From: Nocardia salmonicida NBRC 13393 | Lineage (GTDB): Bacteria; Actinomycetota; Actinomycetes; Mycobacteriales; Mycobacteriaceae | Direction of reading: 5' to 3' | NCBI RefSeq assembly: GCF_001613085.1 | Contig: NZ_BDBR01000023.1 | Span: 105,849 to 169,848, forward strand | Length of the DNA stretch: 64,000 nucleotides | Part shown: positions 54,144 to 62,698 of the stretch, piece by piece | How positions within the stretch are numbered: position 1 is the stretch's first letter | How the letters are laid out: every line of letters starts with the position of its first letter | The notes under the pieces: model-generated | The model's input: the letters and a program-made list of their open reading frames with translations, nothing else | Databases searched by the model: none | Told to the model about the DNA's origin: nothing | Position numbers and translations under genes: made by a program

Positions 54144-55634
54144 TCAGCCGTGGCCCATCGCGCCCATGTCCATCTGCATGGGAGCGGCTTGCTGACCAGG
54201 GGCGAGGACCAGGAACTGGCCCATCATGCCCTGGTCTTCGTGGTGGAGGAGGTGGCAGTGGTACATGTACGGATAGGTGGGATCGGTGTGGTCGGCGAAG
54301 TGCATGGCGAGGGTGTAGGTGGTGTCGGGGGCGGTGTAGACGGTGTCCTTCCAGCCGGAAAGGGCTGGGGGAGGCGGTGTTCCGTCGACGGCGAGGATTT
54401 GGAATTGGACGTCGTGGACGTGGAAGTTGTGCGGCCAGTTGTCCTTGTTGCGGACCGTCCAGACTTCGGTGGTGTCGACGGGAATGCTCATGTCGATGTG
54501 GTTCATGTCCATGCGGCGGTTGTTGATCATGAACCATTGCAGGTCGAACGAGCGGGTCGGTGCGGTGGTCGCGGCGGCGAGGGCACGCATCGGGATCAGC
54601 GTCGTGGGCAGCGCGGCGGAAGGTCGCAGGGATTCGGCGGCACGCAGTGTCAGGATGTCGAAGGTGTCGTCGAAGCCGAACTCGGTGGCGCGGTCGATGC
54701 CCGCGCGCTCGCTGATCGGCAGGGACCGTAACGTGACGTTCTCGCCCGCACCAACGGTGACCACCATTTCGACACGTTCACCGGGACTCAGCTGAATCCG
54801 GTTCGCGGAAACTGGTTTCGGGAGCAGGCCGCCGTCGGTGGCGATGAGCTGGAATGCTCTGCCGTCGCCGAAGGCGAGGTTGTAGAGGCGGCCCGACGAG
54901 CCGTTGAGGATGCGCAACCGGACCCTGTCGGTGGTGACCGACAGGTGGGCGTCGGCGATGCCGTTGGTGACGATCGTGTCGCCGAGCAGGCCGACATCGG
55001 TGGCGTCGGATTCGTCGAGCGCACCGTCGGCGGTGAACCGGCGATCCTGGATCACCAACGGAATGTCGTCGACGCCATAGTCTTTCGGCAGTTCCAGCCC
55101 GTCCGCCGCGTCGTCGTCGATCAGGAAGAAGCCGGAAAGCCCACGGTGGACATGCTTTTCGGTCGCGCCGTGTGGATGTGGGTGGTACCAGAGCGTCGCG
55201 GCCTGCTGCTGCACCGTCCACGTCGGCGCCCACACCGCGCCCGGCCCGATCATCTGGTGCGGGCCACCGTCGAACTTCGCGGGCAGGTGCATGCCGTGCC
55301 AGTGCACCGAGGTGGGCTCGGGTAGATCATTGGTGATGGTGAAGGCGACCTTCTCGCCGCGTCGAGCGCGCACCGTCGGCCCGAGAACCGACCCGCTGTA
55401 GCCCCACGTGGGGGTCTGCTTGCCCTGGATCATCTCGGTGGTGCCCGCCTGCGCCCGCAGCGTGAACCGGCGGACACCGTCCGCTCCGACGGCAGCGGCG
55501 GCCAGCGGCGGGATGGGCAGCGGGCGGGTCGAGCCAGCGCCCGGACCAGGTATCGACGGGCGAATCGAACACCCGGCCGCGAACACCATCGGTGTGAGGG
55601 CCAGCCCGGTGAGAAATCCTCGTCGCGAGACCAC
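54144..55634 (-). CDS. multicopper oxidase, Tat-exported
   Basis: The 496-residue enzyme has a twin-arginine signal (SRRGFLTGLAL) with a lipobox-like FAAGC near residue 22. All four copper motifs are seen: HWHGMHLP near 95, WYHPHPHG near 138, HNFHVHDVQF near 415, and YHCHLLHHEDQGMM near 470. It should oxidise Cu(I), Fe(II) or phenols outside the membrane; CueO-like copper protection is likely. A GTG start with AGGAG before it is used. It is divergent from the two-component system. Confidence 0.88.
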   Translation of the reverse strand: MVSRRGFLTGLALTPMVFAAGCSIRPSIPGPGAGSTRPLPIPPLAAAAVGADGVRRFTLRAQAGTTEMIQGKQTPTWGYSGSVLGPTVRARRGEKVAFTITNDLPEPTSVHWHGMHLPAKFDGGPHQMIGPGAVWAPTWTVQQQAATLWYHPHPHGATEKHVHRGLSGFFLIDDDAADGLELPKDYGVDDIPLVIQDRRFTADGALDESDATDVGLLGDTIVTNGIADAHLSVTTDRVRLRILNGSSGRLYNLAFGDGRAFQLIATDGGLLPKPVSANRIQLSPGERVEMVVTVGAGENVTLRSLPISERAGIDRATEFGFDDTFDILTLRAAESLRPSAALPTTLIPMRALAAATTAPTRSFDLQWFMINNRRMDMNHIDMSIPVDTTEVWTVRNKDNWPHNFHVHDVQFQILAVDGTPPPPALSGWKDTVYTAPDTTYTLAMHFADHTDPTYPYMYHCHLLHHEDQGMMGQFLVLAPGQQAAPMQMDMGAMGHG

Positions 55635-55848
55635 ATGTACTCCTTCTGTGCGGGAACCTCCAGCTTGGTGCGATGACGGCGGCAGCGACTCCGCCGAACA
55701 GCCGGATTGGGCCCGCCGAATTCCGCCCGCACGGCCCTTGCGGACATGCCGGTCGCGTGGTAGCCCGAGCAGGTCGGTCCTCTCCCGCGCGGACGCGCCG
55801 ACCGCCTGCCGGTGCGGTCCGAACCGCTCGGTCGCCTACCGTGGGGGC

Positions 55849-57003
55849 GTGATCGACATCCGTGCCCGCCGCGACCTGCGCGGGCTGCTGCGGTGGCTGC
55901 CGCTGGCGCTGATCCCGGTGCTGCTGCTGGCCAGCACCTACCCGGACCAGTACCGCGTGCCCGCGCACTACTGGCTGCTGGCGATGACGGCGGCCGTGGT
56001 GTTCGCGGCCGGATCGCGATGGCCGCTCGCAGTCTCGCTGGTGCTGTCGGCGCTGGCCGTACCGATGCTGCGCACGGAGGCCTGGGGCGTATCCGGCCTG
56101 GTGCCCTACCTCGGCGGCGTGGCCCTGGTCGATGTGGTGGCGCGCACGCACCGGTGGTCGATCGTGGCGGTGGCGACCGCGGGATGGGCAGCCGCCGTGA
56201 CGCTCGGGCGGGTCGGTCTGCACGACACCTCGATCGGGCGGGCGTCCACCCTCGTCGAGGCCGCGGCGTATGTGGGACTGCCGTTGCTGCTCGGGCTGTA
56301 CCTGCGCGGACAGCGTGACCTCGCGCGGAATCTGCGACTGCGCGCTGTCGAGGCGCAAGCGCGCACCCGTCTCGACGAGCGCGCCGCACTGGCCAGAGAA
56401 CTCCACGACGTGGTCGCCCACCACATGGCCTCGATCATCCTGCGGATCTCGGTAGCCGGACATGTTGCGCGAGAAGCCGATCCGCGCATCGTCGCCGTCC
56501 TCGACGACGTCCGTGGCACCGCGGCCGACGCGCTCGCCGACATCCGCAGGCTGCTCGCCGCCCTGCGTGATCCGGCCCTGGGCACCGTCGCCCTGGTCGA
56601 TACCGAGGCGGTGGCGACCGAAATCGACGCCGCGCTCACCCGGGCTCGTGCCGCCGGATTCGCCGTGGAGGCCGAAGTCGATGCCGACCTCGGCGGGCTC
56701 GACGCGATCAGCAGGCTCACCCTGCTGCGGCTGGTACAGGAATCACTGACCAACGTGATGAAGCACGCCGATCACGGTGTGCCGGTGCGATTCCGGATCG
56801 GCAGACACGACGACGGGATCGCCATCGAGGTCGTCAGCGGCGCTCGCGAAGCGACTGCCGTCGCGGGACACGGCATCGTCGGGATGCACGAGCGCGCCGA
56901 ACTCGCGGGTGGCACCCTCACGGTCGGCACGGGCGCCGACGACGAGAGTTGGACAGTGCGCGCCTGGCTGCCGGACAGTACAAGGGGAGTGGAGGCGTCG
57001 TGA
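55849..57003 (+). CDS. sensor histidine kinase, NarL-type two-component system
   Basis: The 384-residue kinase has five or six membrane helices (residues 10-155) and the HisKA_3 box ELHDVVAHHMASII near residue 187 with the phospho-accepting histidine. A HATPase domain with SLTNVMKHAD follows near 300. The GTG at 55,849 begins just before the first helix. Its stop overlaps the regulator start (GTGA). The signal is unknown. Confidence 0.88.
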   Translation: MIDIRARRDLRGLLRWLPLALIPVLLLASTYPDQYRVPAHYWLLAMTAAVVFAAGSRWPLAVSLVLSALAVPMLRTEAWGVSGLVPYLGGVALVDVVARTHRWSIVAVATAGWAAAVTLGRVGLHDTSIGRASTLVEAAAYVGLPLLLGLYLRGQRDLARNLRLRAVEAQARTRLDERAALARELHDVVAHHMASIILRISVAGHVAREADPRIVAVLDDVRGTAADALADIRRLLAALRDPALGTVALVDTEAVATEIDAALTRARAAGFAVEAEVDADLGGLDAISRLTLLRLVQESLTNVMKHADHGVPVRFRIGRHDDGIAIEVVSGAREATAVAGHGIVGMHERAELAGGTLTVGTGADDESWTVRAWLPDSTRGVEAS

Positions 57004-57638
57004 TCACGGTCTTGCTGGTGGACGATCAGCGTCTCGTCCGCGCGGGCCTGCGGATGCTCATCGAGGACACCACCGATCTCGTCGTCGTCGGGGAGGCGGC
57101 CGACGGCGTCGAAGCGGTGCGACTGTACGCCGAGCTGACCCCCGACCTGGTCGTCATGGATCTGCGCATGCCCGGACAGGACGGTGTCGCGGCGACCCGG
57201 CAGATCCTCGCCTCGTCACCGCGTGCGAAAGTGCTCGTGCTCACCACCTTCGACGACGACGAACACCTGTTCCCCGCGCTATCGGCCGGGGCCGCGGGCT
57301 ATTTCGTCAAAGACACCGAGCCCGCTGTGCTGCTCGACGCGATCCGGCGCACGGTCGACGGTGATCTGCTGTTCTCGCCGGCGCTGCTGCGTCGGCTGGT
57401 CGGACGGGCTCTCGCAGCGCGACCGGCCCCTGAAACACCATCCCCGCCTGCCGATCTGACGCCTCGTGAACTCGATGTTCTGCGCCTGGTCGGCGCCGGG
57501 CACGGCAATCAGGCGATCGCCGACCAGCTCCATCTCGGCGTGAGCACCGTGAAGAGCCACGTCGCCAACCTGCTCGACAAAACGGGCACCGACAACCGCA
57601 TTCGGCTCGCTGTCTACGCGTCCAAGATCACCGGCTGA
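57000..57638 (+). CDS. LuxR/NarL-family response regulator
   Basis: The 212-residue regulator has a receiver domain (LLVDDQRLVRAGLRMLIE, phospho-Asp in LVVMDLRMPG near residue 54, Lys in YFVKDTEPA near 103) and a LuxR-type HTH (LTPRELDVLRLVGAGHGNQAIADQL near 152). It pairs with the kinase encoded directly upstream and probably controls nearby promoters. A GGAGG ribosome site precedes the GTG. Confidence 0.92.
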   Translation: MITVLLVDDQRLVRAGLRMLIEDTTDLVVVGEAADGVEAVRLYAELTPDLVVMDLRMPGQDGVAATRQILASSPRAKVLVLTTFDDDEHLFPALSAGAAGYFVKDTEPAVLLDAIRRTVDGDLLFSPALLRRLVGRALAARPAPETPSPPADLTPRELDVLRLVGAGHGNQAIADQLHLGVSTVKSHVANLLDKTGTDNRIRLAVYASKITG

Positions 57639-57782
57639 TCGCCCGGGCCGCATTGTGACGGTGACCAATCACAGCGGGTTGTTGGTGACGAAATGGTATG
57701 AGGACGGTAACAGCGATGTGATCTGGCCCGATACAGTGATCGACCGCACTGAGCGGTCTGTTTCGGTGTGGAGGTTGGATCG

Positions 57783-58820
57783 ATGAAGTGCCGCAGTGCG
57801 GTCTCGGCGGTGCTCGTCGCGGTGTGCTCGACGATGATGAGCGCGGGCGAGGTGCACGCACAGGGTCCGGAAGCCGCTGTGGCGGTGGTGAATCCGGTCG
57901 TGACGAGCGAAGGGTCGCGGGCCGAGGTCACCGCTGTCGACGGTCGGCAGGTGACGGTGCGGATCCACTCCGCGGCCATGGGTCGCGAAGTCTCCGTCAA
58001 GGTGCAACGGCCCGCCGACACGTCGGTGCCGCGGCCGTCGCTGTATCTGGTGAACGGCGCGGGCGGCGGTGAGGACACCGCCACCTGGGAGCAGAACACC
58101 GACGTGGTGGACTTCCTGGCAGGCAAGGACGTCAACGTGGTGATGCCCGTAGGCGGTGCGTGGAGCTACTACACCGATTGGCGCGAGCCCGATCCCATGC
58201 TGGGCGTGAACAAGTGGCGCACCTTCTTCCTCGACGAACTGCCCACCATCGTCGACACGATGTTCGCGACGACCGGCAAGAACGCGATCGCGGCGAACTC
58301 GATGACGGCCACCTCCGTCCTGCAACTCGCGATCGCCAAGCCGGGACTGTTCCGCTCGGTCGCCGCCTACAGCGGCTGCGCCCAGATCAGTGACCCGGTG
58401 GGCAGGCAGTTCGTCAATGTCGTCGTCGGGACCGGCGGCGGTGACGCGTCGAACATGTACGGACCTCCCGGCGATCCGGCCTGGGCCGCCAACGATCCCG
58501 TCGTGAACGCCGAAGGTTTGCGCGGGACGAAGCTCTACGTGTCCAACGGCAACGGCCTGCCCGGCGAATTCGACAAGCCCGGCGACTCGCACCTGGTCAC
58601 CTGGGGGCCGGTCGGATTGGCCAACCAGATCGTCATCGGCGGCGTCATCGAGGCCACCACCCAGTGGTGCACCAAGAACCTGCAGCGGCGGCTGGACGAA
58701 CTCGACATCCCCGCGACCTTCGACGTGTCGACCCAGGGCACCCACTCCTGGGGCTACTGGCAGAAGGCCTTCAAGAACTCGTGGCCGCTGCTGGCCGACG
58801 GGATGGGTATCCCCGCCTGA
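57783..58820 (+). CDS. secreted esterase of the mycolyltransferase (antigen 85) type
   Basis: The 345-residue precursor has a signal peptide ending near residue 27 (SAGEVHAQG) and an alpha/beta-hydrolase fold. Seen: LYLVNGAGGGEDTATWEQNTDVVDFL near residue 85, a nucleophile serine in AANSMTATS near 175 in place of the usual GxSxGG, and a histidine in GTHSWGYW near 320. Members transfer mycolic acids to trehalose or arabinogalactan. The ATG at 57,783 follows a GGAGG ribosome site. It stands alone after the two-component genes. Confidence 0.83.
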   Translation: MKCRSAVSAVLVAVCSTMMSAGEVHAQGPEAAVAVVNPVVTSEGSRAEVTAVDGRQVTVRIHSAAMGREVSVKVQRPADTSVPRPSLYLVNGAGGGEDTATWEQNTDVVDFLAGKDVNVVMPVGGAWSYYTDWREPDPMLGVNKWRTFFLDELPTIVDTMFATTGKNAIAANSMTATSVLQLAIAKPGLFRSVAAYSGCAQISDPVGRQFVNVVVGTGGGDASNMYGPPGDPAWAANDPVVNAEGLRGTKLYVSNGNGLPGEFDKPGDSHLVTWGPVGLANQIVIGGVIEATTQWCTKNLQRRLDELDIPATFDVSTQGTHSWGYWQKAFKNSWPLLADGMGIPA

Positions 58821-59702
58821 TCAGTCGAGTTCGAACAACCGCACGGCGTTGTCGTGGCAGACCTTGCGCAGCCAGTCCGGACCGAGGTCGAGGCGCTCCA
58901 GCGCGGCCACGGCCTCGGCGTAGGGATACGGGATGTTGGGGAAGTCGCTGCCGAACAGGATGCGATCGGCGAAGCGGCGCAGGCGTTCTCGTTCGGCGGG
59001 CGGGAAGGGCGCACCGCCTTCGCTGAAGTCGGTCCACACCATGGTGGTGTCGAGATGGAGCAGCGGGTACTGCTCGGCCAGATCGAGGAACTCGCTGTAT
59101 TCGGGGGTTCCCATGTGCGCGATGATCAAGCGCAGGGTCGGGAAGCGCCGCAGGAGTTCGGCGATGGGGGCGGGTCCGGTGAATTCGCCGGGGGCGGGAC
59201 CGGATCCGCAGTGGATGAGAACGGGCGTGCCGGATTCGGCGAGGATCGCCCACACCGGGTCGAGCAGGGGGTCCAAGGGCGAGAACGCGCCGACCTGGAT
59301 GTGCACCTTGAACACTCGCGCGCCGTTGTCGATCGCCTCGCGGACATAGCGTGGCGCGTCCGGCTCGGGGTAGAAGGTGGCCGTGTGCAGGCACTCGGGG
59401 GTGCGGGCGGCGAACTCTGCGGTCCAGTCGTTGAGCCAGGCGCCCATCTCCGGCTTGTGCGGGTACACCAGTGAGGTGAACGCGCGGACGCCGAAGTCGC
59501 GCAAGGTTTTCAGGCGCACCTGTTCGTCGTCGCGATAGGTGATCGGCCACGGTCGACCGGTCAGCGGCCCGGCGGCGTCGAAATAGGCCCAGACCTTACG
59601 CATCACCTGATCGGGCATGAAGTGGGTGTGGACATCGACGATCGCGGGCAGGTGGTAGCGAGCGCGGAAGTCGGCGAGATAGGCAACAGTGTCTACGGTC
59701 AT
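58821..59702 (-). CDS. amidohydrolase-family metal enzyme
   Basis: The 293-residue enzyme is a TIM-barrel amidohydrolase_2 member. Metal ligands are visible: DVHTHFMP at the N-terminus, a histidine in IHCGSG near residue 160, IIAHMG near 205, and the catalytic aspartate in LFGSDFPN near 255. This family includes decarboxylases and lactone or amide hydrolases. The start overlaps the stop of the nucleoside hydrolase by 4 bases, so the pair probably works in one salvage or degradation route. Confidence 0.84.
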   Translation of the reverse strand: MTVDTVAYLADFRARYHLPAIVDVHTHFMPDQVMRKVWAYFDAAGPLTGRPWPITYRDDEQVRLKTLRDFGVRAFTSLVYPHKPEMGAWLNDWTAEFAARTPECLHTATFYPEPDAPRYVREAIDNGARVFKVHIQVGAFSPLDPLLDPVWAILAESGTPVLIHCGSGPAPGEFTGPAPIAELLRRFPTLRLIIAHMGTPEYSEFLDLAEQYPLLHLDTTMVWTDFSEGGAPFPPAERERLRRFADRILFGSDFPNIPYPYAEAVAALERLDLGPDWLRKVCHDNAVRLFELD

Positions 59703-60739
59703 GACTGCTCCGGGTAGAGGCGGCGGGCAAGGGCGCCGACGCAAGTGACGAGGCGTTCGAAGAAGACGTCGGGGTCGGTGCGGATCACGATGTCGGCGTT
59801 GGGTTCTCGGCCCCACATGCCCGCCCAGTCGGCGACGGTGGTGGCGCGGGTGATGGTGCCCGCCAGTTCCACGTCGACGGTGGCCGGGCGAGTGGTCGCC
59901 AGGGTCGGGTCGAGGGCCACCGCGGCGGCGAACGGGTCGTGCATGTGCGCCAGGTAGCCCAGGTCGTACTGGTGGTGGAAGTCGAAATAGAACCGCACCG
60001 CGTCGGTGAGATAGCGGATGATCGGATTGCTCGCCGCCGAACGGAATTCGGGGGGATCGCCCGCGCCGACGTGCTCGATCGGTGCGCTGTGCGCGGCCCG
60101 CGCCAGCAGTTCGAGGTGTTCGGGGACCATCTCGATGGACTCGGTGATGTCGAGTGCGCAGACCAGCGGTCTACGGTCCGGCGGTGCCGCCGAGAAGGCG
60201 TCGAACACCTCTTTGGCCGCTTCGGGGTCGACGTGGATGTTCCACTCGTTGGTCGGGGTCGTATTGCCCGGATGGTTGAACGCGCCGCCCATGATGACCA
60301 GACGGCGCAGCAGGCGCGGCAGTTCGGGTTCGATGCGCAGGGCCAGTGCCAGATTGGTCAACGGCCCGGTGCACAGGCCGGTCACCTCGCCGGGATCGGC
60401 CCGAACCAGGTCGACCCAGAGTTGGGCCGCCGACCGCGACGACAGCGAGCGCGACGAGACGGGCAGTTCGGCGTACCCGAGGCCCTGCGGACCGTGGGTG
60501 TCCTCGGTGGTGCGCAAGGGGATGGCCAGCGGTTCGGCCGCGCCGAGCGCCACCTCGATCTCGGGTGCCCGGCCCAGGTCGAGCATCGCCAGGGTGTTCG
60601 CCGCGACCTGTGCCCCGTCCACGTTGCCCGCGGTGGCGGCGATGCCGATGATCTCGGCGTCGTCGCAGGCCAGCAGGTAGAGAATGGCGAGGGAGTCGTC
60701 GATCCCGGTATCGACGTCGAGGATGATCTTCTGCGGCAC
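59699..60739 (-). CDS. inosine-uridine-preferring nucleoside hydrolase
   Basis: The 346-residue enzyme begins with the calcium-binding motif ILDVDTGIDDSLAI, has GLCTGPLTNLALAL near residue 130, and NEWNIHVDPEAA with a later active-site stretch MHDPFAAAVALDP. It splits the N-glycosidic bond of nucleosides to base and ribose. The GTG at 60,739 places the DVDTG motif near the N-terminus as usual; an earlier GTG at 60,766 is possible. It is the first gene of the pair. Confidence 0.88.
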   Translation of the reverse strand: MPQKIILDVDTGIDDSLAILYLLACDDAEIIGIAATAGNVDGAQVAANTLAMLDLGRAPEIEVALGAAEPLAIPLRTTEDTHGPQGLGYAELPVSSRSLSSRSAAQLWVDLVRADPGEVTGLCTGPLTNLALALRIEPELPRLLRRLVIMGGAFNHPGNTTPTNEWNIHVDPEAAKEVFDAFSAAPPDRRPLVCALDITESIEMVPEHLELLARAAHSAPIEHVGAGDPPEFRSAASNPIIRYLTDAVRFYFDFHHQYDLGYLAHMHDPFAAAVALDPTLATTRPATVDVELAGTITRATTVADWAGMWGREPNADIVIRTDPDVFFERLVTCVGALARRLYPEQS

Positions 60740-60794
60740 GTCATCGAGAGTAGCCGCGGACCTCACCGGGTCCGCGGCCAGTCTGTGGGTGGGC

Positions 60795-62009
60795 TCAGTA
60801 GGTCGGCAGGGCGAATTCTTCGGTGTGGCCGAAGAAGATCTTCTTGGTCAGCGGACGCATCGGGCGAGACATCATGAGTCGCACGTTCGCCTTGGCGAGC
60901 CGGGTCAACAACGGGGACTTGGGGATCATCATCGCCATACCGCCGCCGGGGATCTCCTTGGCCTTGTCCAGGAACGGCGTGATCTTGTCCTGGTAGCGCT
61001 GCTGCGCGCCTGCCAGATCATCTGGCGTGGCGGCGATTTCGGCGGCCAGCACATACGCGCCGACGATGGCCATCGCGGTGCCCATGCCGCTCAGCGGGGA
61101 GCCGCAGTAGCCCGCGTCGCCGATCAGCGTCACCCGGCCGATGGACAGCTCGGGCACGTCGACGCGGGCGATCTCGTCGAAGTAGAAGTCGGGCGTGGAT
61201 TCCATCGCGGCGAGGACCGCCGGGGCGTGCCAGCCCGCGTCGCCGATCGTCTCGGCGATGAGCGCGCGCTGGGCGTTGATATCACGGCGCAGCGCCGGGT
61301 CCACCTCGGTGCGCATGGTGATGATCGCCTTGGCGGTGGCCGGGTCGCCGTCGGGGCGGATGCCGAGCATGGCGCCGGGCACCAGGCGCATGCTGAACCA
61401 ACCGGGCTCCACATCGGCCGGCTTCGGCATGGTGAAGAAGGCCCCGTACCCGCCGAGGTTGGTGCTGAACTTCTCCTCGGGTCCGAAGACGAGTCGGCGG
61501 GTCGCCGAGTGGATACCGTCGGCGCCGATGACCAGGTCGAATCGCTCGGTGGCCCCGGACGCGAAGGTGACGTCCACGCCGGCGTCGTCCTGGACGATCT
61601 TGTCGATCCATTCGCCGTAGCGGTAGTCGAGCCGGCCGTTGTCGGCGGTGGCCAGCGCGTCGAGGAGTACCTGATTGAGATCGCCACGGGTGATCTCGAT
61701 TTCGGCCACAGCGCCCTGGCCGTCGAAGTCCTCCATCGCCATCCGGGCGTAGATCTTGCCGTCGCCGTCGATGTAGGACATCCCGCGCTCGTCGAGCTGG
61801 TACTCGGCGATGCCCGCCATCAGGCCCATCCGCTGTGCGGCCTCCTTGCTCGGGCCACGCAGATCGACGGCTTGGCCGCCGGGACGGGGGGCCGCGGCGC
61901 GCTCGACGACGGTGGCGCGAATGCCGTTGCGCAGCAACTGGAGTGCGACCGCGTTGCCCGCGATACCGCCGCCGGAGACGAGAACGTGCAGGGGGCTGGT
62001 GATGCTCAT
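60795..62009 (-). CDS. FAD-dependent aromatic-type monooxygenase
   Basis: The 404-residue flavoprotein has the FAD motif VSGGGIAGNAVALQLLRNG near residue 10, DLVIGADGIHSATRR near 155 and LIGDAGYCGSPLSGMGTAMA near 280, which mark the PHBH/TetX class. Such enzymes hydroxylate phenolic, polyketide or antibiotic substrates. It is divergent from a TetR gene, with two operator-like sites between, a usual arrangement for drug- or substrate-induced monooxygenases. Confidence 0.87.
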   Translation of the reverse strand: MSITSPLHVLVSGGGIAGNAVALQLLRNGIRATVVERAAAPRPGGQAVDLRGPSKEAAQRMGLMAGIAEYQLDERGMSYIDGDGKIYARMAMEDFDGQGAVAEIEITRGDLNQVLLDALATADNGRLDYRYGEWIDKIVQDDAGVDVTFASGATERFDLVIGADGIHSATRRLVFGPEEKFSTNLGGYGAFFTMPKPADVEPGWFSMRLVPGAMLGIRPDGDPATAKAIITMRTEVDPALRRDINAQRALIAETIGDAGWHAPAVLAAMESTPDFYFDEIARVDVPELSIGRVTLIGDAGYCGSPLSGMGTAMAIVGAYVLAAEIAATPDDLAGAQQRYQDKITPFLDKAKEIPGGGMAMMIPKSPLLTRLAKANVRLMMSRPMRPLTKKIFFGHTEEFALPTY

Positions 62010-62040
62010 GATGATGATTCCCGTCTGATGTACGAATGTC

Positions 62041-62092
62041 TTAGACATATGTCTAACAGAGATTTGCACGCCTGTCTAGAACAAACGTCTAA
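62041..62092. promoter_or_regulatory. TetR operators between monooxygenase and tetR genes
   Basis: A perfect 16-base palindrome, TTAGACATATGTCTAA, occupies 62,041-62,056. A related imperfect site, CTAGAACAAACGTCTAA, lies at 62,076-62,092. Each is near one of the two divergent starts, so a TetR dimer could control both genes. Confidence 0.7.
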
Positions 62093-62115
62093 GACGATCG
62101 AGTAGGCTGCTGAGC

Positions 62116-62685
62116 ATGGGCAACAGGGAAGACCTACTGGCTGGGGCGCGCAAAGTGATTCTGGAGCGCGGCGTCGCGAAAGCGACCGCGCGCGATATCG
62201 CCGCCGCGGCGGGGGTGAGCCTGGCCGCGATCGGCTACCACTTCGGGTCGAAGGACCGCCTGGTCACCGAGGCGTTGAGCGAGGCGCTCGGCAACTCCAT
62301 CGGTGACGCGATGGAAGGGCTGATCGCCGCCGGCGCGGGGAAAACGCCACTGGAAGGGCTCGCGCAGCTCTGGAACGGAATGCCCGCGGTCTTCGCCGAC
62401 AACCACGAGGCGATGCTGGCCAGTCTGGAGAACATCGTGCGGATCGTGCGCTCCGATGATGCGCGGGGCCAACTCGGCGACCAGCTATCCGGCGCGTTCG
62501 ACGACCTCGCCGCGAACGTCCAGGCGGCACACCCCGAACTCGACGCCGCCCAGGCCGCGGCCATCGGGCGGATGTACTTCGCGCTCGTCCAGGGACTCGG
62601 AGTGCTGTGGTTGCTGAATCCGGGCGAAGTGGTCGCCAACGGTGATCAGCTGACGGCCGCGGTCTCGGCGCTGGCCGGAAAATGA
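62116..62685 (+). CDS. TetR-family repressor
   Basis: The 189-residue protein has the TetR helix-turn-helix (ERGVAKATARDIAAAAGVSLAAIGYHFGSKDRLV near residue 15) and an all-helix ligand-binding C-terminus. It most likely represses the divergent monooxygenase through the palindromes between them and is released by a small molecule that the monooxygenase acts on. Confidence 0.88.
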   Translation: MGNREDLLAGARKVILERGVAKATARDIAAAAGVSLAAIGYHFGSKDRLVTEALSEALGNSIGDAMEGLIAAGAGKTPLEGLAQLWNGMPAVFADNHEAMLASLENIVRIVRSDDARGQLGDQLSGAFDDLAANVQAAHPELDAAQAAAIGRMYFALVQGLGVLWLLNPGEVVANGDQLTAAVSALAGK

Positions 62686-62698
62686 CCGGGGCGAGCCG

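Noticed and set aside
57740..57756. Hairpin GACCGC/GCGGTC before the esterase gene as a terminator
   Set aside because: The stem is only 6 bases and lies close to the next start; it may equally be chance in GC-rich DNA.
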